Assembly: GCA_934615635.1 (NCBI GenBank) | Contig: CAKTTT010000047.1 | Coordinates: 1-14,177, forward strand | Source: an uncultured Eubacteriales bacterium | Lineage (GTDB): Bacteria > Bacillota > Clostridia > Oscillospirales > Acutalibacteraceae | Reading direction: 5' to 3' | DNA length: 14,177 nucleotides | Shown: positions 1 through 5,696 of the stretch, in pieces | How positions within the stretch are numbered: the stretch's first letter is position 1 | How the letters are laid out: every line of letters begins with the position of its first letter | Made by a program: the position numbers and the translations under genes | The notes under the pieces: model-generated | What the model was told of the DNA's origin: nothing | The model's database searches: none | Seen by the model: only the letters and a program-made list of their open reading frames with translations

Positions 1-1869
1 CCCGATATCCCCGTTGAACACCCCCGCGCCGGTCTCCCCGTTATCCCGCGTCCAGCCGATATCGTAGTTGTTGCGGGTGTGCATCACCTTATCCCCCATA
101 CGCAGCACCCGCCCCTCCGCCGTCAGCTCTTTTTTTCCCTCCTCCGGCGGATTCAGCAGCTCCTGAAGCCGCCGGTTCAGCTCCACCGTGCCCAACTCGC
201 CCTTTCTTCCCGGACAAAGCACCTGGAGCCCGCTGAAAACAGAATAGCCATAGCTGTCCGGCAGACGATGATGACAGAGATCCAGCACCGTCTGCAGCAC
301 CTCACGGCCGCTGGATCTCCCCAAAAAGAAGAAGTCGCCGGTTTTATACGCCAGCTCAGGCGGACGTCCCTCCACAATCCGATGGGCGTTGGCGACGATA
401 TGGCTTTCCATGGCCTGACGGAACACCTCCGTTAGCTGCACCACCGGCATGACCCCGCTGTCGATCAGATCGTGCAGCAGGCTGCCCGGTCCCACCGCCG
501 GAAGCTGATCGGTATCCCCCACCAGAATCAGCCGGCAGCCGCTTTTCAACGCCCGGAGCAGATTTTCAAACAGCAGCACGTCCACCATGGAAAGCTCGTC
601 CACCACCAGCGCATCCGCATCCAACGGATTCTTCTCGTTGCGGGCGAAAATCGGGTTCTCCTCGTCGTCCCACTGCACCTCCAGCAAGCGGTGGATGGTC
701 TTGGCCTCGCAGCCGGTCAGCTCGGCGATCCGCTTGGCCGCCCGGCCGGTGGGGGCCGCGATGGCCACCGATTCCCCCATCCCCTCCAGCAGGGTGATAA
801 TCGCCCGCAGGGTGGTGGTTTTTCCGGTGCCGGGACCGCCGGTGAGAATCAGCGTTCCCTTTTCAACCGCCTCGGTTATCGCCAGCCGCTGCTGGCCCTC
901 GTACCGGATATGGTTGCTGCGCTCGATGGCGTCGATGCCCGCCTCGATATAGGGGTTGGCCACCGGCGGGAAACCGGTCATCAGCCGGATGCGGGCCGCG
1001 ATAAAGCGTTCCGCCTGATGAAGATGGTTGAGGAAGAGAAACCGCCGTCCCTCCATCTCCTCCTCCTTAACCGTGAAGGATGAGGTCATGGAGGCCAGCA
1101 CATCTTTCACCGCCTCCTCCCCCACCTGCAGCAGTTGCATGGTGGTGGGAATCAGCTTGTCCGCCGGCAGACAGGTGTGGCCGTTGGAGAGATTGTGCCG
1201 CAGGACATAGAGGATGCCCGCTTCTATGCGGCGGGGATCGTCGGGCAGCCGATGCATCCCCATACAGATCTGATCCGCCCGCTCGAAACCGATGTACAGC
1301 CCCGCCGAACAGAGCAGATAGGGATTCTCCTCGATTTTGGACACGGTGGAAGCGCCCCACCGCTTCCAGCAGCGGAGCGCCTCGTTGGGAGTGAGACCGT
1401 AGCGGGAAAAGGTCAGCATCACCTCCCGCAGTCCGAACTGGCTGGCAAATTCCTCCCCCATTTTTCTGGCCTTGGCGGGCGTGATTCCCCGGATCTCCGC
1501 CAGCCTTGCCGGTTCCTCCTCCATCACCCGCAGGGTGTCGTCCCCGAATTTTTCCACAATGCGGGCGGCGGTGGAGGCGCCGATGCCCTTGATGGCGCCG
1601 CTGGACAGATACCGCAAGATGGCGGATGCATCGGTAGGCAGATACCGTTCCCCGTATTCCGCCCGAAACTGCAGGCCGAAGCTGGGATGCTCCACCCAGG
1701 CGCCCATCAGCTTCAGGGTTTCCCCCACGCTGGCCATGGGCAGCACCCCCACCACCTTGTGGAGCTGCTCTTCCGCTTCCAGATCCAGCACCGTCCAGCC
1801 GTTGTCCTCGTTGCGGAATACCACCCGCTCCACCGTGCCCTGCAGCTCCTGCAGCTTTTTCTCCTCCAT
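1..1869 (-). CDS. recD2: RecD2-type ATP-dependent DNA helicase (3' end outside window)
   Basis: Superfamily 1 helicase of the RecD2/TraA type, a 5'-3' DNA translocase in repair that works without RecBC. The ATG at 1869 has an upstream AAAGGA; 623 codons are open and run off the left edge, so the C-terminus is missing (the family is usually about 740 residues). The order of parts fits RecD2. An N-terminal beta domain (about 1-80) comes first. Tandem helix-hairpin-helix segments follow at about 85-150, including IKGIG and IRGIT. The ATPase core begins near 335, with Walker A GGPGTGKTT (G344 to T352, K350), Walker B VVDELSMVD (D424, E425), the GDTDQLP motif and the LTEVFRQ motif. The last visible residues, VFNGDIG, are the conserved entry to the C-terminal RecA domain. 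An unknown membrane-protein gene ends 52 bases upstream and may share the transcript. The identification is secure. Confidence 0.95.
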   Translation of the reverse strand, partial: MEEKKLQELQGTVERVVFRNEDNGWTVLDLEAEEQLHKVVGVLPMASVGETLKLMGAWVEHPSFGLQFRAEYGERYLPTDASAILRYLSSGAIKGIGASTAARIVEKFGDDTLRVMEEEPARLAEIRGITPAKARKMGEEFASQFGLREVMLTFSRYGLTPNEALRCWKRWGASTVSKIEENPYLLCSAGLYIGFERADQICMGMHRLPDDPRRIEAGILYVLRHNLSNGHTCLPADKLIPTTMQLLQVGEEAVKDVLASMTSSFTVKEEEMEGRRFLFLNHLHQAERFIAARIRLMTGFPPVANPYIEAGIDAIERSNHIRYEGQQRLAITEAVEKGTLILTGGPGTGKTTTLRAIITLLEGMGESVAIAAPTGRAAKRIAELTGCEAKTIHRLLEVQWDDEENPIFARNEKNPLDADALVVDELSMVDVLLFENLLRALKSGCRLILVGDTDQLPAVGPGSLLHDLIDSGVMPVVQLTEVFRQAMESHIVANAHRIVEGRPPELAYKTGDFFFLGRSSGREVLQTVLDLCHHRLPDSYGYSVFSGLQVLCPGRKGELGTVELNRRLQELLNPPEEGKKELTAEGRVLRMGDKVMHTRNNYDIGWTRDNGETGAGVFNGDIG

Positions 1870-1921
1870 GGCCTCTACGTCCTTTTCGCAAACATATATT
1901 CTTTTCTAGTATAGCGTATCC

Positions 1922-2296
1922 TCAGCTATAATGCAAATCCTCCGGAAGGATTTTTGCCCTTTCTCTCCCATACGCGGCCAGCGTCTCCGCGGTATACAGA
2001 TCGACACCCTTGGTTTCGGCGCAGGCGGCCTCCGCCAGACGGCGGGTTTCCCCGTCCATGCCGGCGTCCAGGATCAGAATGGGCCGGCTGTCCGCGCCCC
2101 TTCCCCAGCCTCGCCGCACGGATGCACAGCGCACGATATACTCGATGTCCTCCCGGTGGCCGGATACCGGAATCACCAGAATCCCGCCCTCATGCCCCGA
2201 CGGCGCCATCACCCGCAGCACCAGCCGCCGGATCAGTTCCGCGCAGCCGAACAAGGCCAGCACCAGCACCCCCGCCAGTAAAATATGTTCACCCAT
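1922..2296 (-). CDS. Small membrane-anchored protein of unknown function
   Basis: A 124-residue protein that I do not recognise. Residues 4-27 form one hydrophobic helix (ILLAGVLVLALFGCAELI), followed by a basic patch (RRLVLRV) that predicts a cytoplasmic C-terminal domain. That domain alternates strand-like stretches (ILVIPVSG, RPILILDAG) with acidic and helical segments, which suggests a small alpha/beta fold. No catalytic motif is evident. A longer in-frame reading could begin at 2392, but the ATG at 2296 is chosen because AAAGGGGGA lies just before it and the hydrophobic helix then falls at the N-terminus. It is followed by recD2 after 52 bases on the same strand, which suggests co-transcription but says nothing certain about function. 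Confidence 0.75.
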   Translation of the reverse strand: MGEHILLAGVLVLALFGCAELIRRLVLRVMAPSGHEGGILVIPVSGHREDIEYIVRCASVRRGWGRGADSRPILILDAGMDGETRRLAEAACAETKGVDLYTAETLAAYGRERAKILPEDLHYS

Positions 2297-2304
2297 TGGG
2301 TCCC

Positions 2305-2338
2305 CCTTTCCGCCGCGGACAATCCTTTCGCCGCGGAC
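2305..2338 (-). repeat. Tandem duplication covering the Shine-Dalgarno region
   Basis: On the minus strand GTCCGCGGCGAAAGG is followed after three bases by GTCCGCGGCGGAAAGG, a near-exact direct repeat (one inserted G). The second copy holds the ribosome binding site of the 124-residue membrane protein gene starting at 2296. The first copy therefore carries a second purine-rich stretch about 19 bases upstream. It may be a chance slippage product or may tune translation. Confidence 0.6.
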
Positions 2339-2458
2339 GCAGCCTGCCAGATATGTACGGCGGCCTGCCGGCGCTGTCCCGCCTCTTCCCACCCGGCGCC
2401 GGTACGCCGCCTACCTTATTCTATGTTTCAGGGGGATAATCGGTGCGGCCCCTCCTGC

Positions 2459-2497
2459 AAAAAGGAATCCCCCGGCCGCAGCCGGGGGATTCCTTTT
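2459..2497 (-). terminator. Rho-independent terminator of the uracil permease gene
   Basis: A perfect 13-base-pair stem (GGAATCCCCCGGC, loop CGCA, GCCGGGGGATTCC) is flanked by A runs on the left and T runs on the right. It can therefore work in both directions. It starts about 10 bases after the permease stop codon, and the minus-strand T run (five T) follows the stem directly. Confidence 0.92.
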
Positions 2498-2507
2498 ATA
2501 TACCGTC

Positions 2508-3887
2508 TTATTCTTCCAGCAGATGCGCCTCGTCGGGGTTTTCGATCACGCCGTCGTCGCTGACGCCGTGGGCCACCAGGCCGGGGCCCTGGGCTTTGGG
2601 AGCAGGCAGGATCAGATTGAGCAGGATCCCCGCCAGAATCCCCAGGCCGATGCCGCTGAGCTGGAAGGCCGGGCCGCCGATCACCGCGCCGCCGATGGCC
2701 AGCACCAGCATAACCGCCGCAATGCAAAGGTTCCGGTTTTTGGTGAAATCCACCTTGTTCTCCACCAAGGTGCGCAGCCCCACGGAGGAAATCATGCCGT
2801 ACAGGACGATACAAGCGCCGCCCAGCACACAGTTGGGGACCGTCTCCACCACGCCGATGACCTTGCCCAGGAAGGAAACCAGGATGGCAATGCAGGCCGC
2901 CACCCGCAGGGAAGCGGGATTATAGTTGCCCGTGGCGGCCAGCACCGCCGTGTTCTCGGAATAGGTGGTGTTGGCCGGACCGCCGATGCAGCCCGCCACC
3001 ATGGTGGCCAGACCGTCGCCCAGCATGGTGCGGTGCAGGCCGGGATTTTTCGTAAAGTCCTTGCCCACCACCGAGCCGTTGGCGTATACATCGCCCACAT
3101 GCTCCACACAGGTGACGATGGCGATAGGCGCGATCATGCCGATGGCCTTGAGATCAAACTCCGGCAGCACAAATTTGGGGACCTCCAGCCAGTTATGGCT
3201 GGAAACCGCCTGCAGATTCATCAGCGTTTCCGGCGCAGCGCCGGTCTTCACCAACACCAGGGTCAGGAGATAGCCAGCCGCCAGAGCGATGACGATGGAG
3301 GACATCTTCACCATCCCCTTGCCATAGCTGGAAAGGATGATCGCCGTCAGGCAGACGAACAGGGCGATGCCCCAGCTCCAGTAATAGGCGGGAGTAAAAT
3401 GGGTGATCCCGTTGGCCTGAATGTTGTTGATGGCCGCGCTGGCCAGATTCAGGCCGATGATGGCGATCCCCACGCCCCGAACCACCGGAGGGAACAGCTT
3501 GTCCATGAAACGGTTGCCGAACAGCCGGATCAGCAGCGCCAGCAGGACATAAAAAGCGCCAGCCACGATGATGCCGCCCATGGCCTTGGGGATGTTGGCC
3601 TTGTCGCCGCCGATCACCGCCTGCAGCGCGGCGATAAAGGCAAAGGAGCTGCCCAGGAAGGTGGGCATACGGCCCCGGGTGCACAGATGAAACACAAGGG
3701 TCCCCACACCCGCCGCAAACAGGGCCACACCGACATCCAGGCCGGTCAGGATCGGCACCAGGATGGTGGCGCAGGACATGGCGAACGCGTGCTGCAGGCC
3801 CAGCAGCAGCATTTTCCCTGCGCCTACCTTGGGATACTCCTTGGCGCCCGGGAAAAGAGCCTGGTTGATTTTGGAAAATACCGTCAT
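2508..3887 (-). CDS. uraA: Uracil permease, NCS2 family (UraA/PyrP-like)
   Basis: A 459-residue proton-coupled nucleobase importer of the plasma membrane. The N-terminal signature is LGLQHAFAMSCATILVPILT (residues 29-48), followed by the GSSFAFIAAL stretch typical of uracil permeases and about 14 membrane helices. The substrate-site motifs are VEHVGD (E262) and TTYSEN (E311). Their 49-residue separation equals that of E241 and E290 in E. coli UraA. The residue matching UraA H245 is aspartate (D266). The start at 3887 is preferred over ATGs at 3893 and 3917, because GGAGG then sits six bases upstream, whereas the ATG at 3893 lies directly against that site. A strong promoter lies in front and a terminator behind, so it is probably a single-gene transcript. 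No PyrR-type attenuator is visible in the short leader. Uracil is the most likely substrate; related nucleobases are possible. Confidence 0.93.
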   Translation of the reverse strand: MTVFSKINQALFPGAKEYPKVGAGKMLLLGLQHAFAMSCATILVPILTGLDVGVALFAAGVGTLVFHLCTRGRMPTFLGSSFAFIAALQAVIGGDKANIPKAMGGIIVAGAFYVLLALLIRLFGNRFMDKLFPPVVRGVGIAIIGLNLASAAINNIQANGITHFTPAYYWSWGIALFVCLTAIILSSYGKGMVKMSSIVIALAAGYLLTLVLVKTGAAPETLMNLQAVSSHNWLEVPKFVLPEFDLKAIGMIAPIAIVTCVEHVGDVYANGSVVGKDFTKNPGLHRTMLGDGLATMVAGCIGGPANTTYSENTAVLAATGNYNPASLRVAACIAILVSFLGKVIGVVETVPNCVLGGACIVLYGMISSVGLRTLVENKVDFTKNRNLCIAAVMLVLAIGGAVIGGPAFQLSGIGLGILAGILLNLILPAPKAQGPGLVAHGVSDDGVIENPDEAHLLEE

Positions 3888-3951
3888 TCTCATCCTCCTC
3901 CGTTTTTTCCGGCGCATACCGGAAACACACGAAACACCCCGTCCCGCATGT

Positions 3952-3990
3952 ATTATAAAAAATTTACCATTCCGTGCAAGCTGCTGTCAA
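3952..3990 (-). promoter_or_regulatory. Promoter of the uracil permease gene
   Basis: On the minus strand a perfect TATAAT lies at 3957-3952, with TTGCAC 16 bases upstream (3979-3974). A perfect TTGACA lies at 3990-3985 and would pair with TAAATT at 3966-3961 over an 18-base spacer. Either arrangement gives a 5' leader of roughly 50-70 bases before the start codon at 3887. Which pair is used cannot be told from sequence. Confidence 0.65.
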
Positions 3991-4004
3991 GACAAAAGCC
4001 GACA

Positions 4005-4030
4005 TTTCCCGTCAAGAAATTCCCCGTCAA
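4005..4030 (-). repeat. TTGACGGG direct repeats upstream of the permease promoter
   Basis: Two copies of TTGACGGGRAA lie on the minus strand (4030-4020 and 4015-4005), with a 15-base period and one mismatch. A third TTGAC begins at 3990. They sit just upstream of the permease promoter and between it and the divergent DUF4364 gene, so they are candidate sites for a regulator. Confidence 0.4.
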
Positions 4031-4079
4031 ATCCGCTCTTTTCTTGTGTATCTTACCTCTATCTTTTTTCCGCCAGATG

Positions 4080-4094
4080 TGCTATGGTTATATT
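4080..4094 (+). promoter_or_regulatory. Possible extended -10 promoter for the DUF4364 gene
   Basis: TGCTATGGT at 4080-4088 has the TGn extension before a four-of-six -10 hexamer, and TATATT follows at 4089. No good -35 is visible upstream. It lies about 90 bases before the DUF4364 start in the AT-richest part of the divergent intergenic region. This is weak evidence. Confidence 0.3.
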
Positions 4095-4148
4095 GAGTTT
4101 CCTTACGCGGCGGCAATTCCTCCTTTTTCCAGGGGAATCGCTCCGGTT

Positions 4149-4181
4149 ATGAAGCCTGAAAGGACTTTAACGAGTATATGA
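4149..4181 (+). CDS. Possible ten-codon leader peptide overlapping the DUF4364 start
   Basis: ATG at 4149 opens MKPERTLTSI and stops with TGA at 4179-4181, overlapping the DUF4364 ATG (4178-4180) as ATGA. An AGGGGAA run lies 13-18 bases upstream. The purine-rich AAAGGA inside this mini-ORF is the only ribosome binding site near the DUF4364 start and is rather far from it (about 13 bases). Termination-reinitiation coupling is therefore conceivable. It may equally be chance, because it is very short. Confidence 0.25.
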   Translation: MKPERTLTSI

Positions 4182-4768
4182 ACCACGATGCCTTTTCCGC
4201 CGGGGTGGAGCCCGGCGGCTTGTATTCCAGCCAGGAAATCAAAATTCTCATCTGCTATATGCTCGCTGGAGTGGACGAACCCCTTCCCCGGCAATCGGTG
4301 CTGGAGATCATCGCCGCCGGCGGCATGGCCAACTTCTTCGAGGCCGGCGCCGCCATCGACGAGCTGATTCGTCTCCATAATCTGACCGAGGGGGAGGACG
4401 GCCGGCTTTACCTAACGGAGGATGGGCGCCAGGCCGCCTCCACCCTGTCCGGTATGATTCCCTTCACCCTGCGGGAGCGTTCCGTCCAGGCGGCCCTCAA
4501 GCTGCTGACCCGGATGCGCCGGGAAAAGGAGAACCGAGTGACGGTGAAAAAGCTGGAACACGGCCGGCTGGTCACCTGCGAAATCCAGGATGCAGGCCAG
4601 CCTCTTCTCTCCTTTTCCCTGCGGGTGGCGGACGATCTCCAGGCGGGACTGATCCGGGAGCGGTTCCTGGAGGATCCCACCCTGATCTACAGCAGCCTGA
4701 TCGCCCTGCTCACCGGCGACGCCGCCTGGAAGCGCAACGGTAAGCGGATCGAAATTGATCTGCCCTAA
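4178..4768 (+). CDS. DUF4364 family protein (probable winged-helix regulator)
   Basis: A 196-residue cytoplasmic protein common in clostridia and usually annotated only as DUF4364. The N-terminal half has winged-helix character: a helix (SSQEIKILICYMLAG), the phrase PLPRQSVLEII, and a second helix pair ending LIRLHNL, followed by a wing-like GRLYLTEDGRQAAS. The C-terminal half is mixed alpha/beta (VTVKKLEHGRLVTCEIQD, then IYSSLIALLTGD). The family function is not established; DNA binding is inferred from fold only. ATG 4178 is the only available start, since the frame is closed by TGA at 4157 and has no GTG or TTG in between. It diverges from the uracil permease and ends just before a strong terminator, so it is monocistronic apart from the possible mini-ORF. 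Confidence 0.88.
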   Translation: MNHDAFSAGVEPGGLYSSQEIKILICYMLAGVDEPLPRQSVLEIIAAGGMANFFEAGAAIDELIRLHNLTEGEDGRLYLTEDGRQAASTLSGMIPFTLRERSVQAALKLLTRMRREKENRVTVKKLEHGRLVTCEIQDAGQPLLSFSLRVADDLQAGLIRERFLEDPTLIYSSLIALLTGDAAWKRNGKRIEIDLP

Positions 4769-4785
4769 ACAGCTTGGAACCATAT

Positions 4786-4831
4786 AAGCGCCACATCGGC
4801 GGGAGGAATCCCACCAATGTGGCGCTTTTTT
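4786..4831 (+). terminator. Rho-independent terminator of the DUF4364 gene
   Basis: Stem AAGCGCCACAT (4786-4796) pairs with ATGTGGCGCTT (4817-4827). The 20-base apex can itself fold (GGGA with TCCC). Six T follow at 4826-4831. It begins 18 bases after the stop codon. The opposite direction lacks a good T run, so it is one-way. Confidence 0.9.
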
Positions 4832-5060
4832 GTCGTGACGGAAACCGCCGCTGGCCGACGGAGGCGCTTCTTCCGCCTTCCTGTCAAACATCGCGAATAA
4901 ACGAGCTTACATATTGGAAAAACCAGCGGCAGATAGGGGGCACGCTTGTTAATGGGCCGCGGGGCAAGGAGGCAAGAGAAAAATTTTCACTGCGCCTTGA
5001 TGGCTCCGACTGATGCCAGATCATTTTAAGCCCCGTACAAGCCTCCGGATTCGCCGCTGG
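4832..5060. other. Convergent intergenic region with distant inverted repeat arms
   Basis: This spacer between the convergent DUF4364 and DUF3267 genes contains no open frame with family features or a usable ribosome binding site. It is more AT-rich than the genes. AACCAGCGGC at 4921-4930 is repeated in inverse at 5053-5062, the second copy overlapping the DUF3267 stop codon. A hairpin terminator for the DUF3267 direction was not found. Confidence 0.5.
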
Positions 5061-5675
5061 TTATGACTTCTGATTTCCGCTTTCCTTTCCGTCCCTTTCG
5101 ACGCGGGAATACACCGTCATGGACACGCCGGTATCCCGAATCAGGATATCCGCCGGCAGCCTAGAGAATTTACAGGATACATACAAATCCCCCGCCGCGC
5201 CGGACACGTTGCACACCTGGATGAAATACACGCACCAGAACCAGGATGTGGGAACCAGAAAATTCAGGATGAGAAGCACGACGCCCCACACCACAATGGG
5301 CGCCAGGGCAATGACAAGATGAGATCTCTTGTTGAAATACGCCTCGCTTCCGGCATAGGCGTACAAGCCGGTAAAGCCATAACGGACCTTCTCGCCGCTG
5401 TAATGCTTCATGCATATGCCGTGTACCAGCTCGTGCAGCAGCATATACGCCACCAATCCCGCCAGCAGAACGCCCCACCGGCCCGCATATGCCAGCCAGC
5501 CGGCGCTGGAATCCAACAGCGTCGAAAAGGGCGCCATAACCGCGCCGACGGCGACCATCGGCAGAGCGATCAGCAGCGCCAGCCCGTTTACCAGCAGCGT
5601 GCTTTTCCTGTCCTTCTGCAAATCGATTTTCAGCAGCTCGCTGTACCCCTCTGGAAGCGGCGACGCGTTTTCCAT
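5061..5675 (-). CDS. DUF3267 membrane metallopeptidase (putative zincin)
   Basis: A 204-residue integral membrane protein. Hydrophobic segments lie at about 29-52, 66-90, 119-140 and 143-158. Helix two carries LLHELVHGI, an HExxH zinc site (H81, E82, H85), and the conserved Asp of SGAAGDLYV (D163) is the likely third ligand. This is the pattern of the DUF3267 family, related to site-2-type and SpoIVFB-like intramembrane or membrane-bound peptidases. The substrate is unknown. The ATG at 5675 is preceded by GGAGGGAGAGAA. The gene starts 21 bases after the stop of the CotH lipoprotein gene, has no promoter of its own, and so should be its operon partner. A role in processing or releasing proteins at the membrane is an inference from the fold and the context. 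Confidence 0.88.
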   Translation of the reverse strand: MENASPLPEGYSELLKIDLQKDRKSTLLVNGLALLIALPMVAVGAVMAPFSTLLDSSAGWLAYAGRWGVLLAGLVAYMLLHELVHGICMKHYSGEKVRYGFTGLYAYAGSEAYFNKRSHLVIALAPIVVWGVVLLILNFLVPTSWFWCVYFIQVCNVSGAAGDLYVSCKFSRLPADILIRDTGVSMTVYSRVERDGKESGNQKS

Positions 5676-5696
5676 TTCTCTCCCTCCAGCCGTCTT

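Noticed and set aside
1067..1891. A minus-strand open frame of 274 codons inside recD2
   Set aside because: It is the wrong frame of recD2; the helicase motifs are in the frame starting at 1869. The alternative is a Gly/Arg-rich frame with no domain.
2010..4181. A 723-codon open frame on the plus strand across the uracil permease
   Set aside because: It is antisense to a clear permease gene, rich in His, Gln, Arg and Gly as expected from a GC-rich mirror frame, and has no domain.
4774..5013. A 79-codon plus-strand frame after DUF4364
   Set aside because: It runs through the DUF4364 terminator hairpin and shows no family features.
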